Below are positions 22,900-33,359 of a stretch of 64,000 nt of DNA, piece by piece. The stretch lies in assembly GCF_033958435.1 (NCBI RefSeq), contig NC_134137.1:256478501-256542500 (forward strand), given 5' to 3'. The position numbers were made by a program, and so were the translations under genes. The first letter of the stretch is position 1; every line of letters starts with the position of its first letter. The notes under the pieces are model-generated. The model did no database searches. It was not told the DNA's origin and saw only the letters and a list, made by a program, of their open reading frames with translations. Origin of the DNA: Carettochelys insculpta (taxonomy: Eukaryota > Chordata > Testudines > Carettochelyidae).

Positions 22900-23035
22900 T
22901 CACAACATCCCTGAGCAAGGAACCTAACCTTCATTTTACAGCAGGGTAAACTCAAATACAGTAAGGGTAAGTGCACTCCCCAGAGTTTTGGAGATTCAAT
23001 GGCAGAACTAGAAACACATAATAAAGAGTGCTGAT
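22900..23035 (-). mobile_element. MIR/L2-like fragment
   Basis: The stretch aaccttcattttacagcagggtaaactcaaatac...agattcaatggcagaactagaaacacataa is the antisense of the conserved MIR/L2 3' block (cattttacagatgaggaaactgaggc...ggcagagctgggaa). It is an old, widely shared amniote repeat. Confidence 0.55.
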
Positions 23036-23074
23036 TCCCAAACACCTGGGCTAACTGCAAGATACTCAGTAAAG

Positions 23075-23345
23075 CTGTGTCTACACTATAGTGTTCTGTT
23101 GACAGAAATCACTGTCGACAGATATTTCCTGACAGAACCTCTGTCTGCAGAATATGCCCACGCCTAATACAGGCTCCCCCTCTACCAACAGAGGGCCATT
23201 GGGAGCATCTACACTATTTTTTTGTCAACAGATTCTTGACAGAATGTATTTGTAGTGTGGACGCTTCCTAGTTGTGTCGACAGAAGGTCTCTTCTGTCGA
23301 CAGAACTCCGTAGCGAAGACTCAGTTGTAGAGTATATAGTCAGCT
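23075..23345. mobile_element. MITE, CTGTTGACA family
   Basis: It begins gctgtgtctacactatagtgttctgttgacagaaatcactgtcgacagatatttcctgacag and ends around tcttctgtcgacagaactccgtag. It belongs to the same family as the MITE at 23490-27966. A matching right-hand end (cgacagtgacttctttcaacagaatgctgtagtgtagacacagct, to about 28072) lies on the other side of that element, so one older copy may enclose the younger one. Confidence 0.6.
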
Positions 23346-24082
23346 AGTGCCCAGCACAAGTTTAAAGTATCAGTGTAGACTGTGAGGCACAGTTTAGGCA
23401 ACTAGAGCACAGCCAATATGAGGAGTACCTGATTACATACTCCACACCCCACATACTCCATACTCTGTTCCCCCAAATCACATTGTCTAGGTTTACACTA
23501 CAGAGTTCTGTTGACAGAAGAGGCCTTCTGTTGACAAAACTAGGGAGCATCCACGCTACAAATGTGTTCCGTGGAGAATCTGTCGAAAGAATGCAGCAGT
23601 TTTCCCGGCAGAGTTCTGTCTTGACTGTATGAGGCACATTGTCTCTGTCAACAGAGAGGGCTTCTGGTTCACTTGGCTGCCCTGTTTGCAAAATTTCCTG
23701 TTGGCTGTTATGTTGACAGAGGGCTGGGCAGTCTGGCCGCTCTCTGTTGACAGAAGGGTGCATCTACACTAGCCGGCTACTTCGAAGTAGCCGGCACAAC
23801 GTTGAAATAGTACCTGTCATGTCTACACGAGCCGTGTGCTATTTCGACATTGAAATCGATGTTAGGCGGCGAGACATCGAAATCGCTATTCCCATCCAAA
23901 GATGGGAAGAACGCCCTACTTCGACCATGAACGTTGAAGTAGCGTGTGTGTGTAGACAATCCGTGTCCTGCTACTTCGAAATAGTGGGGTCCTCCATGGT
24001 GGCCGTCAGCTGAGGGGTTGAGATGCTCTGTCCAGCCACTGCGGGGCTTTATGGTTCCTGCGCGCAGCAGCCTTTAAAGCAC

Positions 24083-25760
24083 CATGGACCTGGATTTCCT
24101 GTGGGAGGAAGCTGAGAGCATGCAGGCAGCAGCACACGCACACGCTAGCCCTGCACACTTTCCAGAGGCCCCAATCTGCACTGCCACCAGCCATGGCATC
24201 AAGCCAGCCCCCATAGCATCCCCCAGGCTCCCTTCCTGAGGGGACTGAAGCACCCCCAGCAGCCAAGCAGGGAGCCAAAAAGAGGTGGGGCCCCTCCTGG
24301 TTGGAGGCCAAGCTCCGAGACCTGCTGGGGCTCTGGAGTGAAGAGGAGGTACTCCATGTGATGGAGAGCAAGTGGCAGAATGCAGAAGTGTTTGCCCAAC
24401 TGGCTGAGGGCCTGTCCACCCAGGGTCACCCTGAGCACACTCCAGATCACGTCTGGAGTAAGGTGAAGGAGTTGCGGCAGGGGTACACCCAGGCCTGGGA
24501 CTTGGCCAGCTGGTCTGGGGCCACCCCCGCTGCTTGCCCCTATTACAGGGAGCTCAGGGCCATCCTGGGTCCCCAGGACACCTCCTCCCCACCAGCCACC
24601 CTTGACACCATGGCTGACAAGCCCCAGCAGGCCTCGGAGCTGGAGTCCAGCCTGGAGGCCAGCCCTGCACCCCAGGGCCCACCCGAGGAGCCCCCTCTCG
24701 GAACAGCGGAGGAGGGGTCCAGCAGCAAGGAGCGGGGGCTCCTCATCGACCTCCCCTCCCGAAGCACCAGCTGGGCGTCCGCCCACCAGGCTTCCCCCGA
24801 CCGTGGCAACGGACGGTCAGGTATGTACCCCACAGGGCACACACCCATGGACCACAGGGTGGGGGCACCAGACGTGACCGGGAGCCTCACGCACCCCCAG
24901 CGGACCCCAACCCGCAACCGCCGAGCCACATCCTGGACCCGGGACAGCGGCACAGCCATCAGTGCCCATCAACACCTGCACCCATGGACAGCACTGTGCC
25001 CTAACCCCAGGGGCGGGGGGACCATGCAATGGGCACGGCCAACAGGGCCATCACATCCACCGATGGGGATGGAGACCCAGCACCCAAGAGCGGGGGCGGG
25101 GGGAACAGGCCACAGGCCAGGGCATGGTACTAACAGCCTTCCCCTCCCTCTCTGCAGCTGCACCATCCGACGCCCCAGGCAGCTAGGCACCCTCTGGCAT
25201 CCCTGACAGCCTGCCAGAGGTCAGCCACCACCAGCGCCTGGAGACACCGCCAAGGCCAGCAGGATGGTCATGACACCGCCGGATCCAGCATATGGCCCCT
25301 GTGAACCCCCAGTTCCTGGCAGGTCTCTGGCGTCAGATGGAGGTGGCGGAGGAAAGACTCCGCTTTGACAGGGAGTAGTCCACCCAGCGGTGGGCAGCAT
25401 GGGAGGATTTCATGGGGGTGTTCCAGGACATAGCCGGGTCGATCTGGGAGGCTGTTGCCCGGCTCCTGACCCCCACTACCCCCGGGCCACCCTCCCTGCC
25501 GCTCCACCCGATGCCCCCCCGCCATGCCACCTGCCACCCCAACTGCCTCACCACCTGCCACCCCTCCTTCCGCCCCACCCACCTCGCCACCTGCTCACCC
25601 ACCTGCTGCCCCACCTGCCAGCTCCCCAGGACCAGAGCCCACTGGGGCTGAAGACTGGCCAGTGGGGGCATCCTGGCCGCACTTGCCGATTCTCCCAGCA
25701 CCCAGCCAGCTGTGCCAGGGGTCGCGCGCCTCTACCCCTACCCTGGACTGATGGGCCAAT
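24083..25760 (+). pseudogene. Harbinger Myb/SANT-like DNA-binding protein gene, degraded
   Basis: From 24301 a frame reads WLEAKLRDLLGLWSEEEVLH, then DHVWSKVKELRQGYTQAWDL and CPYYRELRAILG. These are the three conserved parts of the Myb/SANT-like domain (MSANTD type) carried by vertebrate Harbinger elements. The frame extends upstream through GAKKRWGPSW, while a start at 24083 (MDLDFLWEEAESM) is in another frame. A donor gtatgt at 24821 and an acceptor ctctctgcag ending at 25157 suggest an intron. After it the frame meets TAG, and another TAG is at 25376-25378. The C-terminal part (25520-25650) is proline-rich. It is not functional as it stands. Confidence 0.78.
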
Positions 25761-25795
25761 GGCTGAGCCATCTGCTGGGCCCCCATTTGCACTAG

Positions 25796-26040
25796 TTGTC
25801 CCCCTTGTATATAGTTGTCCCCCATGTATATAGTTGTTCCCCTCTGTATATTGGTTGCAGTTTCTGTTGTGCACAAAACAAAGTTAGCAGCTTTAAAAAA
25901 AATGGTTTTATTTTCCAAAGAACTGGAGTGTGTGCTTATTCGGGGGGTGGCATACCGGTGTTGGGTGCGGTGTGTGGGCAGTGCAGGTTGTGTGTGTGGG
26001 GGTCCTCTGGGAAGGCCAGGGAGGTGCTCAGGGGTCTCCC
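25796..26040 (-). promoter_or_regulatory. Probable 3' end and polyadenylation signal of the Harbinger transposase
   Basis: Between the two convergent genes, the minus strand carries ggaaaataaaaccatttt near 25900-25917, containing AATAAA downstream of the transposase frame. Plus-strand ttgtccccc/tgtatatagttg repeats (25795-25850) lie at the end of the other gene. Assignment of the signal is inference from position. Confidence 0.4.
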
Positions 26041-27465
26041 TGATTGAAGTGGGCCCGCAGGGCCTCGTGGACCCGTACCCCCTCACAGTGGGCCTGGCGG
26101 CTGGGTGAAGCCCGTGCCGGCGTTGACTGCCCACTCGTGGATGAAGGCCTCCCCCTTACTCTCCACAATGTTGTGGAGTGTGCAGCACGTGCCCACAACC
26201 TGGGGGATGTTCTGGAGGCTGACATCCAGGCAGACAAGGAGGCACTGCCAGCGGCCCTTCAGACAGCCAAAGGTCCTCTCCACCACCTGGCGGGCATGGT
26301 TCAGGTGGGCTTTGAACCACTCCTGGCTGGTGTTGAGGTGGCCGGTATACAGGCTCATGAGCCAGGGCTGGAGAGGGTAGGCCGCATCTGCTATGAGGCA
26401 GAGGGGCACGGTGGTGTCCCCCAGAGGGATCTCCCTCTGGGGGATGTAGGTCCCCGCCTCCAGCTGGCGGCACAGGCCTGTTCCTAAAAACACAGGCGTC
26501 GTGTGTGCAGCCAGCCCAGCCCACGTACACCTCCTAGAAACGGCCCTGACTGTCCACCATGGCCTGTAGGAATACGGAGTGGTAGCCCCTGTGGTTTATG
26601 TATCTTTCTCCGCTGTGGTCCAGGGCACGGATGGGGATGTGGGTCCCGTCCAGGGCCCCGAAGCAGTTCAGGAACCCCATGGTGGCGAATCCGGCAATGG
26701 CTGCGTCCAGGTCCCCGAGTCGGATGATCCTCTGGAGCAGCATGGCATTGAGCACACGGACCGCCTGTGGGGAGGGAACGCAGGCGCCCATGAGGGTGTG
26801 CAAGGTGCCCCAGGGCCCTCCCCCAGGCCCCCTCCTGGGCACCTCCCTGGGTACCCCCTGCTCAGCCCCTCACTCCCCAGTGCCCCTTCCTCCCCAGCCC
26901 CCCACACGGCCCTTCCCTCCCCAGCCCCACACCTGGCCCCTCTGCCTCCCAGTGGGTGCGTACCCGGGCGTCCTTACCTCCATGACGACGGCCCCGACCG
27001 TGGCCTTTCCCACTCCAAACTGGTGTCCCACGGAGCAATAGCTGTCTGGAGTAGTCAGCTTCCAGACGGCTATTGCAATCCTCCCTCTCAACGAGGAGGG
27101 TGCGCTGCATCTGGGTGTCCTGGTGCCTCAGTGCTGCAGTGAGCCACTGGCAGAGCTCCAGGAAGTTCTGCTGGCACATGCAGAATTTCCGCAGCCACAT
27201 GTTGTCATCCCACTCCCGCATGATGAGCTGCTCTCACCACTCGGAGCTGGTGGGGTAGCTCCGTAGGCAGGGGAGCACCCAGCGGGGGAGGAAGAGGGGA
27301 GGCCGGTGGTCAGGGGCGTCCCCGTCTGCCCCAGGGAGGGCTCCTCTGGCAGGAACCACTGGATGGCCTCCCGGGCAGCACCTAGCAAGGTGCTTGCCCC
27401 CTGGATGACTACCTGGAGGGCCTCCTCTTCCTGCTGCTGCTGCTGCTGCTGCTGTTGCTGCTGGG
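26040..27465 (-). pseudogene. Harbinger DDE transposase (HARBI1-like), degraded
   Basis: Minus-strand order: an N-terminal glutamine run from a CTG/CAG repeat (about 27460-27430); NMWLRKFCMCQQNFLELCQW (27200-27140); IAIAVWKLTTPDSYCSVGHQ followed by FGVGKATVGAVVMEV (27085-26990); a possible intron (gtaagg near 26981 to cccacag near 26768); LNCFGALDGTHIPIRA with the first catalytic Asp; then VYVGWAGCTHDACVFRN; IADAAYPLQPWLMSLYTG with the second Asp; and RQVVERTFGCLKGRW with the catalytic Glu. All three catalytic residues remain. A TAG follows DSQGRF near 26535, a TGA is near 27237, and frameshifts lie near 26480 and 27090, so it is inactive. Confidence 0.88.
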
Positions 27466-27966
27466 GGTCCATAGTTGCTGTGACTTGGTCTGCGAGAGTG
27501 TGGAGAGTACTCTGCAGACCTCGTGCTGTGCAGGCTGGGTGTGTCTGGGAGGGGCCCTTTAAAGGAGTGACTTGCTGTTGAACTGGAAGGGCTAGTCCAG
27601 CCTGTGACCCGGTCCGCGGGCTTTCCTGGCCCCTTATTTCGACGGGGAGCGCTTGTGTGTGTGTGGACGCTCCACCTTTCTTTCTGGGGCGGCTCCTTTC
27701 GCCATTCCCCGTCACTACTTTGATATTGAACATGGACGGCATCATCCCTGGAGGACGTGTAGACGATACGCGTCGAAGTAGCCTATTTTCATGGCCTTAC
27801 TTCGAAATAGGCTACTTCGACGTAGTGTGCTAGTGTAGACGTAGCCAAGATGTTACCAGGGGGAGCCTGTATTAGGCATAGGCGTGTTCTGTAGACAGAG
27901 GTTCTGTCAGGAAATATCTGTTGACAGTGACTTCTGTTGACAGAACTCTGTTGTGTAGACACAGCT

Positions 27967-28810
27967 ATTACGAGTGGATGCATTCTGACAATAGCGGTTC
28001 TGTTGGAAAATATCTGTCGACAGTGACTTCTTTCAACAGAATGCTGTAGTGTAGACACAGCTATAGTGGTCTCCCCTACAGGCGAAGGCTCTAGTAGCTA
28101 GGAAAGGCACCAGTAATGGGGAAAAGCTCTGGCAGTGGGTGGAGGAGTCGCAACAAGGAAAGACTTTGGCAGGTCTCTGCTGGCTAGAGCCTTTACCTAC
28201 ACAGGGAAAGATTCTGGCAGTGGGAAAAAGCTCCGGCAGAGAGAAGGCAGCAGGGAAAGGCCGCATTGTGATGTGTTGTACACTATCAGAAATGGTGTGT
28301 AATATATACAGTGCATTATGGACTGATCCAAAGCTCCCCACTGACTTCAGTGAGCCTTGCACCAACACTTCTACTTTCCTCCAATCTCCCTCAAATGAAC
28401 ATGTCCAACCCATCCCACCTGCCAAAGACCATATCCCAGAGAAGAGGAGGGAGTGGGAAGAGCTCTTTCCAGCTCTCGCTGGTCATCAGATTTATACAAA
28501 ACGTGAGGAATTATCACCAAGGGAGGTTTTATTGCAGTGTAAAAACCACTGAGAGTATTCTTATTTGTGAGGGTCTGAATTGCCTGTGAATATTAAGCTT
28601 TTTATTTCAATAATAATGTGAGGCATTTATACACAGAAGCTATAAAATTTAATTTACAATTATTAAGTTCTTGGTCAAAACCTCAGTGCACACAGTTCTG
28701 TGCCACCTTTATACTATACCAGCCAATATAAATAATTGAGTCCTGAGGACATTAATTTAATAGTATGGTGCCAAATCTAGTGACTGATGTTGATGGGCGA
28801 ATGCATACAG
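27967..28810. other. MITE remnant, then unrecognised non-coding DNA
   Basis: 27967-28075 holds another CTGTTGACA-family end (gtcgacagtgacttctttcaacag ... gtgtagacacagct), probably the outer copy starting at 23075. From 28076 to 28810 I see no exon and no recognised repeat. Confidence 0.45.
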
Positions 28811-28813
28811 TAC

Positions 28814-29252
28814 GGTAAACTCTTTCATATCACAGCCCCAGGACTGGGAGGTTGCTGGATACAAAAATATTGTGGATAATTGAGAGGGATCCTTTTGCCA
28901 CCTGTTCTTTGACAGTGGGACCACATTACAGCAGTGTTCCCCTTCCCAAAGCCCTTGGCAGCCTGGTTCCCAGAGTGCTGCCTCTGCTCAGTTAGCCCAC
29001 TCTGCACTTCCTACCAGAGGTCAGCAGCTCAGGCCCTGGCCCATGCTGCAGTGTGGGGGGGCTAGCTCCCTGTGCTTTGGTCACCTGTTCCACCACCCTC
29101 TTGCTCAGGGCAGGACAGGATCCCTTTGCTGCCTGCAAGCAGCAGAGCTGCCCAGAAGAAGAAACCTAGTCACTGGGATAGTGCCTACTGGCAGTGCCGG
29201 TTAGTTGAGAGTACCAATTGATTGAATGCTGGTTAAAACAGAGTTTACTGTA
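28814..29252. mobile_element. Tigger/TcMar-type MITE
   Basis: Ends ggtaaactctttcatatcacagcc at 28814 and, in reverse complement, cagtaaactctgttttaaccagc ending near 29252 resemble the inverted termini of the element at 21066-21391. The interior contains a GC-rich stretch. The boundaries are approximate. Confidence 0.5.
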
Positions 29253-29362
29253 ATTAAACCTCTGCAGAAGAACTCAGGATGCCTCGATTCTATCCTGATT
29301 GTGTATGGCTGTATTACACCATTTTTAGTGACACAGCTGTGTCGACATAGCCATGTCAGAAA

Positions 29363-30190
29363 GGCCACGTCTACACAGCGTGCTGCTGCTGCCAGAGTCA
29401 TGCAAATGAAGGCACTCTACAATGCATATGAGGCACTCATTTACAAATTGCGCACCTCATTTGCATAATCTTGCATAATTGATGTCCCGGCAGAGGCTGC
29501 TGTCACCACAAAACAAGCTGTGTAGACGGGTTTTTCTCGGCCAAAACCCTCCTTATCAACAGCCCTTTATCCCTCATTTTTTTCAGGGATAAGGATCTGT
29601 TGACACAGAAGGTTTTCAGCAGCAACGAAGGGTCCTGTGGCACCTTATAGACTAACAGAAAAGTTTAGAGCATGAGCTTTCGTGAGTTAACTCACTTCTT
29701 CAGATGCTGGTCCTGGAAATCTGCAAGGCCAGGTATAAATAGGCCAGAGCAAGGCTGGGGATAACAAGGTTATCTCAGTCAGGAAGGCTGAGTTGTATTG
29801 TCATCAGTAGATCTGGAGGTGTGAACTCCAAGAGAGGGGAAGCTGCTTTTGTATTTAGCCAGCCATTCACAGTCTTTGTTTAATCCTGAGCTGAGGGTAT
29901 TGAATTTGCAGATGAATTGTAGCTCAGCAATTTATCTTTGGAGTCTGGTCTTGAAATTTCTTTACTGCAGGATAGCTACTTTTAAATCTGCTACTGTGTG
30001 TCCTGGGAGATTGAAGTGCTCTCCTATGGGTTTTTGTATATTGCCATTTCTGATGTCTGATTTGTGTGCATTTATTCTTTTACGTAGAGAGAAGGTTTTC
30101 ACTGACAGATACCTGTCTACATGGCTTGCATTGTTGAGTGCCGTCATTTGCACAACCCTGACGGCAGCAGCACGCTGTGTAGACATAGCC
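29363..30190. mobile_element. Foldback MITE (GGCCACGTCTACACAGCGTGC ends) carrying a Penelope insertion
   Basis: The left arm ggccacgtctacacagcgtgctgctgctgcc...catgcaaatga pairs with the right arm, which in reverse complement starts ggctatgtctacacagcgtgctgctgccgtcagggttgtgcaaatga. The triplet AAA flanks both ends (29360-29362 and 30191-30193), a 3-bp target duplication. A Penelope-like fragment (29619-30089) lies inside. Without it the MITE would be about 345 bp. Confidence 0.82.
29619..30089 (-). mobile_element. Penelope-like element, 3' part with GIY-YIG remnant
   Basis: It is flanked by a perfect 12-bp target duplication, agaaggttttca, at 29607-29618 and 30090-30101. On the minus strand it begins LRKRINAHKSDIRNGN, then PIGEHFNLPGHTVADLKV, which is the second half of a GIY-YIG endonuclease domain as found at the C-terminus of Penelope-like proteins. 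The 3' untranslated part follows, ending gcatctgaagaagtgagtt, then cacgaaagctcatgctc, then gttagtctataaggtgccacaggacccttcgttgctg. The same 3' end recurs at 54031, 58677 and about 60025. The copy is 5'-truncated. Confidence 0.85.
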
Positions 30191-30404
30191 AAAATATCAG
30201 GCAGTGTAAACACTATTGGCACTTCTGCTGACAAAAAACATCCATCTCCCATGAGCAGCGTTTGCTTTGTTGGCAGAAGAGCATGCCTGCTGACAGAGCA
30301 CTGCTTCTAGTAGTACTTGTCATGGCAAAGATTTTGTGTTTGTGGGGGCAGGAGGGGCAGTGTGAGGAGGTAAGCACCTGTTTCTGGAAAAGGCACTGTT
30401 GATC

Positions 30405-30560
30405 AATTTCCAATGTATACAAAGCCTTAGTCACTAGGTGACCTTGAAGATAATGCTTCACCTTTCTGTTCCTGTGTTTGCCCAACTGTAAAATGAGGAT
30501 AATACAGCTTACTCACCCTGAGTTCAGCACCCAAGTGCAAAGTGTTAATAGCAAGAGAAA
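30405..30560 (+). mobile_element. MIR-like SINE fragment
   Basis: The order ctaggtgaccttgaagataatgcttcacctttctgttcc...cccaactgtaaaatgaggataatacagcttactc is the conserved middle of MIR in sense orientation (tgtgaccttgggcaagt...cctcagtttcctcatctgtaaaatggggataata). Confidence 0.65.
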
Positions 30561-31606
30561 AGAGATGGTGAGAGGGGGATACACACAATTATACAAACAT
30601 CCTGTACAAACAGAACTGACTATATATCATTTGTTTTAAAAATGAGCATAATGCGCAGCAACTTCTTAGATCACCCCATGTTACCTGATATACTAACAAA
30701 ACCAGATATTCAACTGAAAATTGATGGCTGTCTCGATTTTTAATTAAAAGCCAGCAGCATCTTTACTGTAAATGTCTAATACTTATTTCTGAGAGTTTAG
30801 GTTGAATATTTTGATAAATACCCATGAAACATCCTCCCCCACATCACATTCTGGCAAAAATGTATACATTGATGCCTACAATCAGGCATCAAACTAGATG
30901 TCCCATCTTCAGAGCTGCCGAGCATCTGGAGCTCTTCAACTTGGGCCAAACATTGGTTACTAATCTACTGCAGGCATGGGGATGTGTTCAAAATTTCCCA
31001 GGACAAAAAATTTTTCAAAGCCTCTTTGTGAATCTCAGGACTTTCTTCATCTAAAAGGAATGAGCAAAAGTTACTTTATGGCTTCTTCCTTTTAAGAGGG
31101 AAACCTCTGCTCCTGCAAATACAGTTTCCCCAGTTTTTTGGCTTATGTGTAATCTGATGTGTAACACCCTGGTACATGAAAATCTATGCATTGCACAGCA
31201 TCCTATAACGTAAAATGACAAGCATGACATGACACACGATATCACCAGGAGAATTCAGTGAAATCTAGCTTTTTAAAACGGTAACATTTGCAAGCACACT
31301 GTATATCATTTTATATATAACATACCACATCTCACTATCTGCATAAACATAATGTAGGCTCAGTATTTATTCAATTAATTTTGTTTTCAACTTCTTCTTA
31401 CGTCATTTTTGTATCTCAAAGGGTTATTTTTTTTTGTTTTATGTTTCTTATTGTTGAAAAAACCTGCTGTACTGAATCTGGTCCTTAGCAATATTCTTAA
31501 AGAACCAGATGTGCCATTTAAGGACACTCTGTGGTACATGCACATCTTCATTTGCTTTCTTCATGTGTAAAACAAACCATTCATGCAATGTTGCAGTACA
31601 ATATAC
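30561..31606. other. Intronic DNA, nothing recognised
   Basis: This is part of the 10.6-kb PIK3C2G intron between the exons at 31607-31743 and 20867-21036. It is AT-rich. No repeat boundary or further exon is visible. Confidence 0.5.
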
Positions 31607-31743
31607 CTCTTGATAACTCGATTCCAAAGGATGATGATGACTGAACCATTTTTTAATAGTGTTTTCCTTCAATGGTCCTATTAGTCCAGATTCCCTGTGG
31701 ATCTTGGCCAGTGTTATAGCATCTGGCACCATCTGCACTAATC
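31607..31743 (-). CDS. PIK3C2G: PIK3C2G exon: kinase domain, between hinge and catalytic loop
   Basis: A 137-nt exon: two bases completing a Gly codon, then 45 codons. The acceptor is ctgattag before GATTAGTGCAG, and the donor CAAGAG is followed by gtatat. It encodes LVQMVPDAITLAKIHRESGL, then IGPLKENTIKKWF and PLESSYQE. The HRESGLIGPLKENTIKKWF block is characteristic of the gamma isoform of class II PI3-kinases; the alpha isoform differs strongly here, which is the main reason for naming PIK3C2G. The phase fits both neighbours. Confidence 0.96.
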
Positions 31744-33102
31744 CTAATCAGAGGGAGAAGGAGTTCACATGAAAAGATGACAATTTATAAAAAGGCTGTT
31801 TATTAATCTGCATTGCACTGTATCATACCACTCCATGGAGAGAAAATTATATACACATTTCAATTAACTGTAAAAGTCCACACAGTATTGGAGGGGCTAG
31901 AAAAGGAGGAGTGGGAGTGACTCTTTTCCCTGTCTCATAAAACAAGAACAAAGGGCTATTCAATGAAATTAAAGGTAGCAAATTAAAAACTGATCAATGG
32001 AAATGCATTTCCACGCACTGCATAAGTAGACTGTGGGAATTTCAGTGCCAAAGAACATTGTGGACCCCAAAAACTTAGCAAGATTCAAAGTCTTGTGAGG
32101 ATAAAGACATCAAAGACTATGAGGTACTGGTTATGGGGGCCAGAGAAATACATCAGATAGACAGACATCAGAGAATCTATTCTTGTACCACCACCACCCT
32201 CCCCGTCTCCTTTAAAATATCAATTTAAAGTTAGTGTAATGGAGGGCCCATAATTATAGCATCTTTTTTCCAGATACAATACTTTATGCTTACTTTGTTG
32301 AAGGGAAACCCTTCTGGTTCTGCCTTGGTCACAGATGGAAATTATGAAGAGGATCCCTTTTCGGTTTCCATCCATCACCTAGCAAACCACTGAAAGTACC
32401 ATGGTTCCTGCAGACCTCCCATTCCCCAAGCCTTTTCTGCAGTGTGGCTCTGCAGGTCAGAAGTATTGTATTTTTCATTTCTGTGTTGGGTGTGTCAAGA
32501 TTGTATAGTACTAGAATTATTTTCAGCAAAAGGTTTAGAGAGTCAATAAAAACATCTTTGTCACCAGGAAATTTCTTTAGGAAGTAATTGGCGTTCTTGC
32601 TATGGCGTTATTATAACAACCATGAAAAAAATGAATGAATAAATCTTTCATATGAATCAAACTTGCCTTATCCAGCATAAAAAGACAAGAGTGGGGGATT
32701 TGGGGAACTTAATTTTTTGACAGCCAGCATCTAAATAAGGGTTAGATTTGCAAAAAAAACTCAGAGCTCCCACTGCAACACTTCAGATGAGGTTTTGAAA
32801 AGTCCTTATTTGGTGCTGGAATGGGAGATCTTTTGGAGAGCCAGAGACCAGTGTGGATGCTAAGGCTTTAAACTTGGACCTGGGATGTTACAAAACATCA
32901 CAAGATTGGGTTGTATTGCATCTTAAGGAAGAAAAAAAAAGTTAACCTTTCTAAATCTACAAAGATTTTTGGGTCCAAATTAAGTGACGTTCTGAGTATT
33001 CTTTTCCAGTTCTCTCACGGGGAGAAGTACTGAAGGGAGGAGTGCTCTGTATCAGTGTTTTACATGAGATATGAGTAGTGGATCTTTTCTAATTACACTA
33101 AC
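31744..33102. other. Intronic DNA, nothing recognised
   Basis: A 1.36-kb PIK3C2G intron. It has no repeat termini or exon that I can support. Confidence 0.5.
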
Positions 33103-33232
33103 CTTGGCCTTTTCCTGTAGATAAACACCTATAAATGATCATTCGCATGTTGAGTCCCTCCTGGAGCCAAATCCTGTCCATCATATGTGCAATCTGCAAA
33201 ACCAGCATATCCTGACGTAGATCATCTCCCAC
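33103..33232 (-). CDS. PIK3C2G: PIK3C2G exon: kinase N-lobe GDDLRQD block
   Basis: A 130-nt exon of 43 codons plus one base. The acceptor gtttcacag precedes GTGGGAGATGAT, and the donor CCAAG is followed by gttagt. It encodes [20 protein letters not shown], then [11 protein letters not shown] and [19 protein letters not shown] is the invariant PI3-kinase signature after the ATP-binding strands, and CLSTGKGQ leads to the hinge region. It opens in phase 0 and closes in phase 1, fitting the exon at 31607-31743. Confidence 0.97.
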
Positions 33233-33359
33233 CTGTGAAACAGGCACATGAAATCTGAGTTTCTCCTTGAATCCCAAAGAGAGACACCTTCCTACCTCTT
33301 TTGGACTTTTTTCCAGGCAAAACCCAGCTACAGCTTTTATCTCCCTTGTCCAACACCCT

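Larger units (their letters stand above)
23757..27846. mobile_element. PIF/Harbinger transposon, former autonomous copy
   Basis: The 4,090-bp element has ends ggtgcatctacactag at 23757 and, in reverse complement, ggctacgtctacactag at 27846. It is bounded by the 3-bp duplication AAG, the target size of the PIF/Harbinger superfamily. It carries two convergent genes as expected: a Myb/SANT-like DNA-binding protein on the plus strand and a DDE transposase on the minus strand. Both are damaged. GC content and CpG are visibly higher than in the flanks. Deletion derivatives and MITEs with the same termini are scattered through the window. Confidence 0.88.
23490..27966. mobile_element. MITE, CTGTTGACA family, interrupted by an autonomous Harbinger
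   Basis: The left part 23490-23753 (ggtttacactacagagttctgttgacag) and the right part 27850-27966 (cctgtattaggcataggcgtgttctgtagacag, then gttctgttgtgtagacacagct) join into one sequence. Read in reverse complement, it parallels the uninterrupted copy at 46458-46886. The triplet AAG is present on both sides of the inserted Harbinger (23754-23756 and 27847-27849). Confidence 0.78.

Noticed and set aside
24199..24786. 195-codon minus-strand frame in GC-rich DNA
   Set aside because: It is antisense to the Myb/SANT-like domain of the Harbinger element; GC-rich sequence has few stops in all frames.
26579..27142. 187-codon plus-strand frame
   Set aside because: Antisense to the DDE transposase, which carries the recognisable motifs on the minus strand.
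29240..30310. Common block gttagtctataaggtgccacagga as an independent SINE
   Set aside because: In the copy at 29619-30089 it is continuous with GIY-YIG coding sequence, so it is the 3' end of a Penelope-like element.
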